A DNA stretch of 64,000 nucleotides from Galerina marginata (taxonomy: Eukaryota; Basidiomycota; Agaricomycetes; Agaricales; Galerinaceae). The translations under genes were made by a program, and so were the position numbers. The DNA lies in assembly GCA_023014335.1 (NCBI GenBank), contig JAECYW010000008.1, positions 1,736,001-1,800,000 on the forward strand. The letters are read 5' to 3'. Position 1 is the first letter of the stretch, and each line of letters starts with the position of its first letter. Positions 33,101-44,338 of this stretch are shown here, in pieces. Under the pieces are notes generated by a model that did no database searches, had not been told where the DNA came from, and worked only from the letters and a program-made list of their open reading frames with translations.

Positions 33101-34063
33101 ATGAAGTTAGCGAACACCTTTATTGATTTCTTGAACAACGTACCCATTATCTATGCCAGGAGTCTCGACTGGTATGGTTGGATAGGCGTCGGCATGGACA
33201 CCGAAGCGGTTAAACCTGATGTCATGATCTATAAAGACTTTGATCCCGGCAAATTCCTTCATGCGGAAGTTACGGGCTCTGGACAATACACAATGATGGA
33301 GTGGGCGAAAAATCCTATGTGGTTTGATGCATCGTACTGGTGGCGACCCTGGATCCCGATCGGCTGGCTTACTACTCCCTCTCCGTGGTTTTCCGACTTG
33401 GACGAACCAACTCAGTACGACAAAGTCAAGCCCAGCGCCTACAAATTTTTTGCGGATCAGAAAACCGAAATGGAAGCCGACTTCCAGCGCTTAGACTGGG
33501 CGATAGCTTGGATGATCAATAGCAAGCAACTCGGCAGCCAAATCCCTTTCCCGCCAGCCTATGACACTTCACGCCTCTCGAAAGTCTACTTTGGTTCTAA
33601 CGAATTTCAACGAGAAGGAGCTAACGCGAAGAGAGCTATACTGGACCGTATTGGATGGATAAGGTGGTTCTACGCCGTCATTCCAGACGTTCGTGCCGTT
33701 CTTCCGCCAGACGTACAAAAGGCGGCTGGTCTAGTGGACGATTGTTACGGTGCGGTGGGCTGCATATTGGACCTCTATCGCGACGTTACACTAATTGACT
33801 TCGGACTATTGGTGAAGAAGGACATACCAACGTTTTTTGTGTGGACCGAAGTCGAAGAATCAGTCCCTCAATTCTCTCGCCTGCATCCCAAGCTTATGGC
33901 GTTGGAACATATCCCTGCCAATAACGAAGTCGTCACTCACGATCTCGAGTACACCGACGAACTCAAGGAGAAAGCGAAAGAAACTTGGCTTTATGACGAC
34001 TACTTCCAATTAACGCAAATCGATGACATGGATTTCTCTGTAGCATACGGAGACGACTCCTTA
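33101..34063 (+). pseudogene. Conserved fungal ORF of unknown function, truncated by Helentron copy B
   Basis: About 321 codons, Trp-rich, reading MKLANTFIDFLNNVPIIYAR, then KPDVMIYKDFDPGKFLHAEV and WWRPWIPIGW. I recall this ORF type as a recurrent hypothetical protein of mushroom-forming fungi, often near retroelements; no function is known to me. Its GC content and codon use differ from the A/T-rich transposons around it. The last host codon is TTA at 34061-34063. The next two codons and the TAG stop (34070-34072) come from the inserted Helentron, so the original C-terminus is lost, and its other part should lie beyond the element's far end. Confidence 0.6.
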
Positions 34064-34074
34064 CTTGTTTAGAG

Positions 34075-34092
34075 GCCATTGCTTCGCATGGC
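34075..34092 (-). other. 3'-terminal hairpin of Helentron copy B
   Basis: Identical 18-base hairpin to that of copy A, in inverse orientation, 11 bases from the element end. Confidence 0.75.
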
Positions 34093-34266
34093 AAAAACGA
34101 GTTCTTTTTCTTTGCTGCTTCTTATCTATAATAGTACACTTGTTACAAATATCCTTTTAACTGTTTGAATTAAACTACATTAGTTAGAAAAAAGCTAATT
34201 AGCAATTAAACTAAATTACTCTACAAACTACCAGTATATTATCAGCTCTGTATAATTATTATCAAT

Positions 34267-37200
34267 TTATACTCCATATATAACAACCACTGCTTCTTTC
34301 TTTTTGCACTTAAATAATAAATCTCCTTCAAAGTCATCTAACTGTCCTTCTTTTATACATTTAGCACCAGTAGAAATACCATCATGGTACCAGATTTCAT
34401 TATTAACTATAAATCTTGATGTAAAATGATTGCTTCCACTATATATAATACCTTTTAATGATAATCTAGTTATACTCTTGTCTTGGTTTTCAATTTTAAT
34501 ATATTTACTTATAATCTTTTTAACCTCCAAACTAAAACATATAAAACTTGGTGAAATAGTAAAATATCTTGTGATACAAACTTTTTTAGTACATAGTCCA
34601 CAATATTTCTTTTGGTTTTGCCAGTGTTTAAAGTTTGACTGAGTAGATTTATGTGAAGAACATGTAATAAATATCAAAGATTGAGATTGAATTTGAGAAC
34701 TTGCTTCATAATTACAATCACTGCACTTTTCATAACTGATATCTTTCTGATTGGGCTTTTGGAACATTGATTGTAAAAGATCACGGATATCAGTTCCTGT
34801 ATGCCCTATAGGGAATTTATCTGGTTGAGATGTTTTTAATTCATGTCTAACCAAATCTCTAACTGCAGATAATGTTTGAGATCCAGTTTGAACATTTTTA
34901 TATCCCTTTACCAAAGTTTGTGTAAATTCTCCATATTGACTAAGCTCTTTGGTCCATTGTTTTTTGTTTTGAGACCATAAATTGAACAATATTGTAAACA
35001 ATGAGTCATAAGAACAGCTATAATTGACTGAATCCCATTTTAAGCCTTGAAGTTCAATATCATAAGTAATTTTGGGTTTTTTGGTCTTAATTATTTTTTT
35101 AGCCTCTAATGGAACTATAGGTATTTCAGTATCTTCTATTTTTCTCTTTAAATTGTTTACTTTAACTGGGATTGAACCTTTGGCAGGCTGAAAATGTTGT
35201 GCAACAAATGTTTTAGCTTTTGAAACCACAGGCTTCTTATTGATAATAGTCCATGGACTATCTTTAACAGCTGCTGTATTTTCCATTGGCTTTTCTTTAG
35301 ACCATTGTAGTGCTTTATCTATACAAGGTGGACAATAACCTGTGCCTTTGATTTGTTGATACTGTCTTATGATAATATTTCTAAGATTTCCAGTAATTGA
35401 AGTAGGAAGTTGATCAAGATATTTGAGTCTAGTAATCTCATCTAATAACTCAAGTTCTCTGAATTCTTGTCTTAGATAACCAGATATACCACATGTAATT
35501 TTATGATCATCAAAGCCTTGAAGAATAATTGTGCCTTCTGCAGTTGAACCTCTAGATAATGCAGTGTAATAAGCCATATGACTTCTACAACTATTCAAAT
35601 TTACAACATTGTATTCTCTTGTTTTTCCTTGTGAAGCATAATCAGTCATTGCAAAATTTGGAAGCACAGAAACTTGAGATCTATTAATTGAAATAGGAGA
35701 TTTTAAACCTGAACAAAGAACACTCTTGCTAGAGCGAGTTAAAGGAACAACATTTTGAGGAAGACCTTTAAGTTGAATTGTCTTAGCTGGTGAATCAAGT
35801 TTGACAAATAAAACATCAAGAACCAAATGATTTTCAGCACCTTTTGAAGCTTGCCAACCTACAACATGAGCTTCTTGACCACGTGTGATACATAATTCTG
35901 TAGCATCATTATTGCGGATCATAACTGGCATTCCAAAACATAAAGACAATTTTCCAGGAACAGTTTCAGTCATTGAATATCTCATATTCCATAGAATATT
36001 TTGAAGTTTTGAAGGAAGAGAGACTTGTTTTTTTCTGATTGTTTTAGCTTGAGGATTTTTTCTTTTTAAAAGTCTAAGTGTTTCAGGTGGAACACTTTCA
36101 CCAATAGTATCCACAGAATAAAAATCAGTTAAAGTCTGACCAGTGTCTTTTGCAAACCTCTGACATCCCAGATCATTGATTTTATCCTTTTCAGAATTTA
36201 AACCTAGAATAATTGAGACATTGCGGAATAATGAGCTAGCAATATTGGGCTGATCTTTTCTTTTTCCAGCTATTCTTGTTCTGAGAAACTGAATATCAGA
36301 AGCTGTACAGGCTGCGTAGCGCATATTTTCTAAAGCAGTGCGAAGTTTAGTATCTGCAGGAGATTGGAATCTTTGTCTCATGTTTTGTCGCAAAATCACA
36401 ACTGTAGTTATCTGATGCCATAAAGCTTTGCCTATTGCAGTTTGCTGGCCAGGTTCTGTCATAGCAGCATTAATTGTAGTACCAACTCCTCCACTGTAAA
36501 GAGAAGCACCTTTAACAGGTGCTAGTTGAGCAAAATCTCCAGCAAAAATCATATTCATACCACCAAATGGATTATCAACAATATTTTTAAGTTTAGCAAG
36601 CTGAGCACTGATTTTATAAAGATCAAGACATGATAACATTGAAACTTCATCAAGAAAAATATATTCAACACCTTCAAGTCTAGTATAAACCTGAGCTAAA
36701 TTGGTTTGTTCATTTTTTTTCATTGCCTCAGTTTGAATACCTAGAGCTGAATGATATGTAGATCCTTTGAGTAAAGCAGCTGCTGAACCAGTAGGAGCCA
36801 GAATCATAATGCGATGTTTTTCTTTTCTTAGTTCAAAAAAAGCAATTAAAGCTTTAATAACCTGAGATTTACCAGTTCCACCCATTCCACCTAGATACAT
36901 TTTAAGAGGTTCAGTTTTATGAAGGGTTGCATGATTAGCCACAATGCGGAATGCACGCTCTTGTTCTGTATTCAAACTAAATTTACTAACAGTATCATCA
37001 ATGAATTTCTGTTCATTCAATTTCTCAGCCTGGAAATCCTTATTAATATATGATATATCTGATACTACAACTTCATCATGAGACTCATGGTTATCAGTAG
37101 ATTTATTAATACCTGATGGCAGATCCTTCATTCTTTGAGCAATGACATCTTTTTTAGCAGCATCAACTATAGAATTCCATTCACTGCTATTGAAATTCTC

Positions 37201-38376
37201 AGTAGGTTTAAAAGTGCTATCAGGTTTTATAGTATTGTCTTTGGAGCTATCCAGCCAGCCTATATTTTGAACTACTTTTTCAATCTGAGCCATTTCTTCA
37301 GTTTTAGCTGCATCATTTATAAGAAGTTCAGACATGTCTTGTTCATTATCAAAAGATGCTAGTGGACCATCATCGGTATAGTCCAATGCTGTCTGATCTA
37401 GTTCATTAAGAGTTTGTTCACTATCAATCCAAGATCCAAATATACTATTCTTTTGAGCTGCACCTTTTTTCAATTTAGCAGAGTAATCATCTCTGGCATC
37501 ATTGCATTCATATCTTAAATTGAAATTCTTCATCAACTGGTTTTGATGTTTAGCAAATTTGAAAGCATTAAAAGCTTCATCCCAGGTTTGATTTTCAAGC
37601 TTAAGATCTCTTCCAGTTCTCCATGGTTTAAAAAGTGTTAACATTGTTGAACAATAATATTCTCTATCACCTTGATCACTTCTAGGAAGAATGCCACCTA
37701 AAAACACTGGAACTACTAAGGGATCATTGGTTTTATAAACTACCTCATGTGTTCTATACAAAGGATGACCAGGTAAGAAGTTATACTTTATATTAAGACT
37801 TGTTTCAGCAGGTTTATTGATAGTACTATTTTGAATATTTAATTCATCATCTGACTGGCTGGATTTGCCACCACCAACTTGTGAAATAATATCTAGCTCA
37901 TCATTTGAATCCAGTTCCTCATTTAATTCTTCTTCTTCAATATTATCAAGCTGTCCATTAAGAATATCTTGCAAGGAGTCAAATTTTTTCAAGTTCTTTT
38001 TTGAGCGCCTTGTAGTTTCTGATCTTCGAATCCATTCATATAAAGTGATATTTTTGTGTATGTTTGGGCGATAAATATAATCATCAACTTTAGAAAGACC
38101 AACATAGTCTCCAAGATTCTTATCAAGAACAACTTTTTCTGGACTTTCTTCTTTATCATTATCACCCCATGCATCTCTGACTTTGCGGACATAGAGTCTC
38201 CAGTAAAACTTTATAAATTTGTGCTGAGTATAATGATCTGGATTTCCTAATAGATATAAAGATGCCATTGGACTTCCTATTTCCATTTTAGATGTAAGTG
38301 AGTTAACCATTTTAGTCATTAAAGCTCTAGCAGTTTCTTGGCGACTACTGCTACCACCTAGTAACTCTGAATTTTT
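34267..38376 (-). CDS. Helentron PIF1-helicase/USP-like protease part (copy B)
   Basis: About 1,370 codons, open from the foldback junction to the stop, and nearly identical to the matching part of copy A; one Cys/Arg difference was noticed in DDYIY(C/R)PNIHKN. It contains the whole helicase (GGMGGTGKS, DEVSM, YTALSRG) and the C-terminal protease-like domain (SCSYDSLF; NHFTSRF; WYHDG). The HUH nuclease lies on the other side of the foldback element. An ATG-like start for a separate helicase protein is available just inside the junction, but whether it is expressed is unknown. Confidence 0.88.
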   Translation of the reverse strand, partial: KNSELLGGSSSRQETARALMTKMVNSLTSKMEIGSPMASLYLLGNPDHYTQHKFIKFYWRLYVRKVRDAWGDNDKEESPEKVVLDKNLGDYVGLSKVDDYIYRPNIHKNITLYEWIRRSETTRRSKKNLKKFDSLQDILNGQLDNIEEEELNEELDSNDELDIISQVGGGKSSQSDDELNIQNSTINKPAETSLNIKYNFLPGHPLYRTHEVVYKTNDPLVVPVFLGGILPRSDQGDREYYCSTMLTLFKPWRTGRDLKLENQTWDEAFNAFKFAKHQNQLMKNFNLRYECNDARDDYSAKLKKGAAQKNSIFGSWIDSEQTLNELDQTALDYTDDGPLASFDNEQDMSELLINDAAKTEEMAQIEKVVQNIGWLDSSKDNTIKPDSTFKPTENFNSSEWNSIVDAAKKDVIAQRMKDLPSGINKSTDNHESHDEVVVSDISYINKDFQAEKLNEQKFIDDTVSKFSLNTEQERAFRIVANHATLHKTEPLKMYLGGMGGTGKSQVIKALIAFFELRKEKHRIMILAPTGSAAALLKGSTYHSALGIQTEAMKKNEQTNLAQVYTRLEGVEYIFLDEVSMLSCLDLYKISAQLAKLKNIVDNPFGGMNMIFAGDFAQLAPVKGASLYSGGVGTTINAAMTEPGQQTAIGKALWHQITTVVILRQNMRQRFQSPADTKLRTALENMRYAACTASDIQFLRTRIAGKRKDQPNIASSLFRNVSIILGLNSEKDKINDLGCQRFAKDTGQTLTDFYSVDTIGESVPPETLRLLKRKNPQAKTIRKKQVSLPSKLQNILWNMRYSMTETVPGKLSLCFGMPVMIRNNDATELCITRGQEAHVVGWQASKGAENHLVLDVLFVKLDSPAKTIQLKGLPQNVVPLTRSSKSVLCSGLKSPISINRSQVSVLPNFAMTDYASQGKTREYNVVNLNSCRSHMAYYTALSRGSTAEGTIILQGFDDHKITCGISGYLRQEFRELELLDEITRLKYLDQLPTSITGNLRNIIIRQYQQIKGTGYCPPCIDKALQWSKEKPMENTAAVKDSPWTIINKKPVVSKAKTFVAQHFQPAKGSIPVKVNNLKRKIEDTEIPIVPLEAKKIIKTKKPKITYDIELQGLKWDSVNYSCSYDSLFTILFNLWSQNKKQWTKELSQYGEFTQTLVKGYKNVQTGSQTLSAVRDLVRHELKTSQPDKFPIGHTGTDIRDLLQSMFQKPNQKDISYEKCSDCNYEASSQIQSQSLIFITCSSHKSTQSNFKHWQNQKKYCGLCTKKVCITRYFTISPSFICFSLEVKKIISKYIKIENQDKSITRLSLKGIIYSGSNHFTSRFIVNNEIWYHDGISTGAKCIKEGQLDDFEGDLLFKCKKKEAVVVIYGV

Positions 38377-41300
38377 CACTTCAGTGGCCCCTACTTAGGT
38401 ACCCGGCGGGAACTTTAATATGGCGTATATAACCTACCCATGGGGGTGTCTACAACAAAAATAAAAAATAAAAAACGGCAGCTACAATTTATAAAAATTG
38501 TTAAAAATTTCAAAAATAAAAATGTTTTTGTTATAAAAACATAAGAAATGTTTTAAAATTTTAGAAAAGTTTTAACAATAAATAGAAATAGTTATAGATT
38601 TGTTTTTTTTAATAGGTGCCAGGGGTCTTTTTATAGAAATATTAAATTGTAGCTAGCAGCTCAACCAGGGTAGATGGATAGAATCTATAAAGAGATCTTG
38701 TAATGCAACCCTGAGTACTATGTATCCTCCAAAAATTGAAGCAATCCAGAGGTATGAATTCTTCTACCCACAAAATAAATTTGGCATTTGTGGGCTAGCC
38801 AAAATATATGGCGAGGATCTGTATAAAGATCATAAGACTTCATATAGAGTGATATTAAGACCAAAACTACTGAATGAAATCAAAATCATTGATTTTTGAA
38901 TTGAATAAATATATATAGCATTTATATAAGCTTATACATATACCATCCTAATACTGCAGGTCTTTCATAAGTCATTCAATAAATTTACTATAGTCTAGCT
39001 GCAAGTCTTCCACAAATAGTCTGAATAACAGTATGATTGATAGTGCTAATATAGCAAAGTATGTTCAAAGTACTATGAATAGAAAAGAACAATTTAAATG
39101 ATAAAAATTTCCAAATCAAATACAGTCATCCACTCACTAATGTTACACCACCACTGAGTGTTACACTTTCATAACTCAGTCAAAAATGCCTATTTTTTGA
39201 CAAAATAAAATTTTCCTGTGAGCTGTATGCATGCCCCATGACTTGGTAAATTTCAGAGGGATTGGATAATATTTGACTGAGAAATGACAAGTCCAAAATC
39301 CCTAAAATTGGCTCACCACTCAGTATTACATCAGTGTTTGGGGAATAACTTTGCAAGAAATGGACAAGATCATCTGAAATTTTGATTGAATGAAGTAATC
39401 AAATTATAAAAAATTGTGATATGGTTTTTAGGGGCAAAAGTGAGGCTAAAATTTTTCATTTTGATTTTTAAGTTTCAGTATAACATTAGCTGGTGCATGA
39501 CTGTAGAATATTGGATGTTTTGACCAGTTACAAAGTGTAAAAATAATGCTTAATATATATTGTCTTTTGCAAAGGTCAAAAAAATGGATGTTTTACAAGA
39601 TCTCAAAATGTAAAAAAGGTTAAAAAAGTCAAATACTTAGCAATTTAAAATGTAATATTTATTGAATTTAATATCATCTTGTAGCTCTGAATTTTCTCGA
39701 TTTTCTGATATTTAAATCATGTCAATTGGATAAAAACTGAGCAAGTTATAGTCAAATTACATTTTGAAAGAGAAGCGTTCAAAAGTGTATTTTGTGTTTT
39801 TCTTCACAAGTAAGGCACCAAGTCACATGACACTAAAAGATTCTAGATCAGAAAAAATAGCTCCATGTTTTCTATTTATAGACCCTGACCTGAAAATGCC
39901 TTTTTGGAACTAGTTCTATTTATAGATTAAACTGATATTTATGAACTATTTATATACTATGGTGAATTCTAAATACATTTTACTTTTCTATTTTAGACCT
40001 AAACTCTGATATATCTATATTTAGAACAAGTTCTATTTTTAAATTGTGACCCTGAACTTCCTTTTTTAGAAAGTGAGCGTACTTTATGACCATCTCCAAA
40101 ATTGGTTTTAGAACCATTTCTATTTTTAGATTGAAATTTTGAAACTTCCTTTTCTGGTAATATTTAAAGCTCTAATTTAAGCATTTTCTATTAAACCTTC
40201 AGTATAATAATCTATTTATAAATTATTTTTAGACACCAATAACAACTGTATTGTTTCTATTTATAGATAAGTCATTTAAATTCATAAATAGTCATCTATT
40301 AATATAGGAACTATCTCTATTTATAAATTAGCCATCAAATATATTAGCTATATTTAGATCACAACTACTCTTCAAATTAATCATATGATCAGTCTATTTT
40401 TAGAATATTATGACTGACCATCTTTAAAAATAGTCAAACTTATATATAAGTTAAACAAGATCAATTCTAAAAATAGTTAAGCACCATTAAAATCATTATC
40501 AGGTTTTGCATGTCTGGCTTGGCAGATGGAAAAATCTTTTAGAAAGGAAACAGTATTTTAGAATATTGTTTTCTATATTTAGACCATTTTACAATATTGA
40601 TCATGTGATCATTTACTTTTTATACTAAGATATTAGCCAAATAAGATCAGTTCTAAAAATAGCTCATACTGTTATATAGATATATAGTTCTATTAAGGAA
40701 ATTAGAACAAGTGAATGTAATCTATTTTTGGAACACATAACTAGATCAGCATTCATCAGATCTATTAATAGACTCAATCTAAGCCAAAGATGCATTTATA
40801 TTTAGAGTAGTAACTGTGATACTATGTTCATAGCTGAGTTGACAGATGAATTTAGATTGTTTACAGCTATTTGCCAAATAGTAGCTATAAATGGTTATAT
40901 CCTTATATTTGTATATATACCCATATTTGGGTTACACCTAAGTTCATATTGATAGGCCATCACATTTACACGTCTAGGCGGACTTGCGGTAAACTCTAAA
41001 TCTGTCCTAGCAAAGAGTCTCAAACATGAGCTGATGAGCCTGGCCATCAAAATTAGAGATCTGGATGTTAGCTCACTACAACTTTGGACCCTGCTCAGGG
41101 AAGAATTCTAAGCGAGCTATGTGTGTAATTTTAGCAGTTCAGCCTATCAATACAAATGTAGCTGTAAATTGATGCATAATGATATCAGTACTAGGGAACA
41201 AGAAGAGGCAGTGAGGTAGCATAGTGTCATTTACAGCAAAAGACTCAATGGTTTTAGTATTACAGTAATCCTTTATCTAAGCAGATCTAAGCAAAGGTGG

Positions 41301-44300
41301 CTGAGTGGTACCAGCTAGACTTCTTTCTGATATCAAAAACTTTGGCCAAGACTCCAGATGCAGCCAGAGAAACATTAACAGGGTACTTCATGTCTCAGAA
41401 TCTTCCAGGCACAGCCTCTTGAGTATTACTGGATGTAATTTTGGCATTAGCCAGGTGTTGGTGAGGGGTCAAAAGTTTGATCACAGCATGTGTAGTCATC
41501 AAGACTAAGAAGGAGAAAAGTCAAGGATTGAACGCCAGACTAAGGTGTGAAATCCAAGAATAAAAGTTGAGCTTGTCAGTCTGGATCAGGCAAGAGTTTA
41601 AAGTAGTAGCTGACTAATCATTTTTTATCTAATCTTATCTGCTGTTACTGCTTGTCTTTTTTTACACATACAGGCAGACTCTAGACTTTCAAGCCCTTTA
41701 GGGGGCCAAGACCTGGAATAATGCCAGTTGTCAATGGCCTGGACTGGCCCTCCCTCGCTTGCAATGTCCAGTGCCTGGCTCTGTTGTAATTTACATCTTC
41801 ATGCCAAATGACCGTATGTGTAAAAATGGAAAGTGGTATGAAAATAGCTGTAACAGAACATGGATCAAGTTATACATGAGTGTTAGAACAATAGTTACTT
41901 GTGATTGTCACAGTGTGGAAGAGTGTTTGCACTCTGCTTGCTGCTCTAGAGGGATTTTTTGGATTTTTAAGTTGGCCAAATAGCCTGTGACACAACCAGT
42001 GATCAATTTTGGCTTAAACCACAGAGATTGAGAGCTATTTTTAGAACTGATCAGATTTGGCTAATTTCTCAGTATAAAAAGCAAATCATTATATGATCTA
42101 TATTGGAAATTAGTCTAAATATAGATTACAATGTTTAAAAGACACTTTCTTTTTTTGGATATTTTTCTGTCTGTCATTATTAAACTTGATCTACATCTAA
42201 TTACATTTGAAAATCTTTATATATTTTCTAAAAATAGACTAAGACTATAATTAATTTAAAAAGTAGTTGTGATTTAAATATAGCTAAATATATTTGATTA
42301 GATCAGTAATCCATAAATAGAAATAATTTCTATGTTAATGAATGATTATTTATGAATTTAAATGACTTGTCTATAAATAGAAATAGTATAGTTGTTATTG
42401 GTGTCTAAAAATAGTTTATAAATAGATTATTATACTGAAGGTTTAATTAAGAATTAATCTATTAATAGAAAATGCTTAAATTAGAGCTTTAAATATTACC
42501 AGAAAAGAAAGTTTCAAAATTTCAATCTAAAAATAGAAATGGTTCTAAAACCAATTTTGGAGATGGTCATAAAGTACGCTCACTTTCTAAAAAAGGAAGT
42601 TCAGGGTCACAATTTAAAAATAGAACTTGTTCTAAATATAGATATATCAGAGTTTAGGTCTAAAATAGAAAAGTAAAATGTATTTAGAATTCACCATAGT
42701 ATATAAATAGTTCATAAATATCAGTTTAATCTATAAATAGAACTAGTTCCAAAAAGGCATTTTCAGGTCAGGGTCTATAAATAGAAAACATGGAGCTATT
42801 TTTTCTGATCTAGAATCTTTTAGTGTCATGTGACTTGGTGCCTTACTTGTGAAGAAAAACACAAAATACACTTTTGAACGCTTCTCTTTCAAAATGTAAT
42901 TTGACTATAACTTGCTCAGTTTTTATCCAATTGCCATGATTTAAATATCAGAAAATCAAGAAAATTCAGGGCTACAAGATAATGTTAAATTAAATAGATA
43001 TTACTTTTTAAATTGCTAACCTTTTTACTCTTTTAACATTTTGATATTTTAAAATGTTATAAAACATCCATTTTTTTGACCTTTGCATAAGACAGTATAT
43101 ATCAAGCATTATTATTGCAGTTTGTAACCAGTCAAAACATTCAATAATCCATCTAATTTGGACATAATTTATATAAGACTCGCAGTGACTTGGCTAATAA
43201 TATAGTAAATTGATCATATTTTATGTATTGCTTACAGAAGACTTATAGTGAATGACTTGGAAAAAACCTGCAGTATCAGCATAGTATATCTATATGCTTA
43301 TATGAATGCTATATGTATTTATTCAATACAAAAATCAATGATTTTTATTCATTCAGTAGTTTTGTTAAGACTGAGTCTGACATTCCAAGAATCCAAGGTT
43401 CCAACAGAACACAGAATGCAAAACTGGACGGACAAGATTTTGGCCTCAGCTATGAACTGTGCTTGGCCTAACGACGTGCCCCAATTTATGGTCGGGAGAC
43501 CAGAAGGTCAGTACCTCGTCCTAAGGCGTATTTCGGAAGTGAACAACTTAGATAGATGAGAGCAATAAGATGTCAAGCTTATGCAGGTGGTTAAACTAAT
43601 ATTCAGACTGAAGATCTAAGTGGTAATTACAAGTCTTTAAATATAAGGGCAGAGTTGTCCTCAACTCTGCAACTCGGTAAGATATGCTGCAGAAAGAAGA
43701 CTTGGGATCAAATGCCTATCAATTTGAGGATAACACAAGAATAAGTATGGGAAAGTACTCCGCATCTGAGACAGAAAGGAGTATGTCTGCTTAGACGTGC
43801 TGCAACAGATTGTCGGAAAGGTTGGACTTGGAACAAAATTGTGATAAGTTTTGGTTTTAACATCACTCTATATGATGTCTTATGATCTTTATACAGATCC
43901 TCGCTATATATTTTGGCTAGCCCACAAATGCCAAATTTATTTTGTGGGTAGAAGAATTCATACCTCTGGATTACTTCAATTTTTGGAGGATACATAGTAC
44001 TCAGGGTTGCATTACAAGATCTCTTTACAGATTCTATCTATCTATCCTGGTTAAGCTGCTAGCGACAATTTAATATTTCTATAAAAAGACCCCTGGCACC
44101 TATTAAAAAAAACAAATCTATAACTATTTCTATTTATTGTTAAAACTTTTCTACAATTTTAAAAAATTCCTCATGTTTTTATAACAAAAACATTTTTATT
44201 TTTGAAATTTTTAACAATTTTTATAAATTGTAGCTGCGGTTTTTTATTTTTTATTTTTGTTGTAGACACCCCCATGGGTAGGTTATATACGCCATATTAA

Positions 44301-44338
44301 AGTTCCCGCCGGGTACCTAAGTAGGGGCCACTGAAGTG
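38377..44338 (+). mobile_element. 5,962-bp foldback element, copy 2
   Basis: Same length and orientation as copy 1, with target duplication GAATTTTT at 38369-38376 and 44339-44346. Only isolated base differences from copy 1 were seen, for example GAAAAGGAAG at about 7213 versus GAAAAGAAAG at about 42501. It splits the Rep/helicase frame at the position matching 10377-10384 in copy A, about 60 bases after the nuclease tyrosine motif. The small ORFs repeat those of copy 1 and are not called. Confidence 0.92.
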
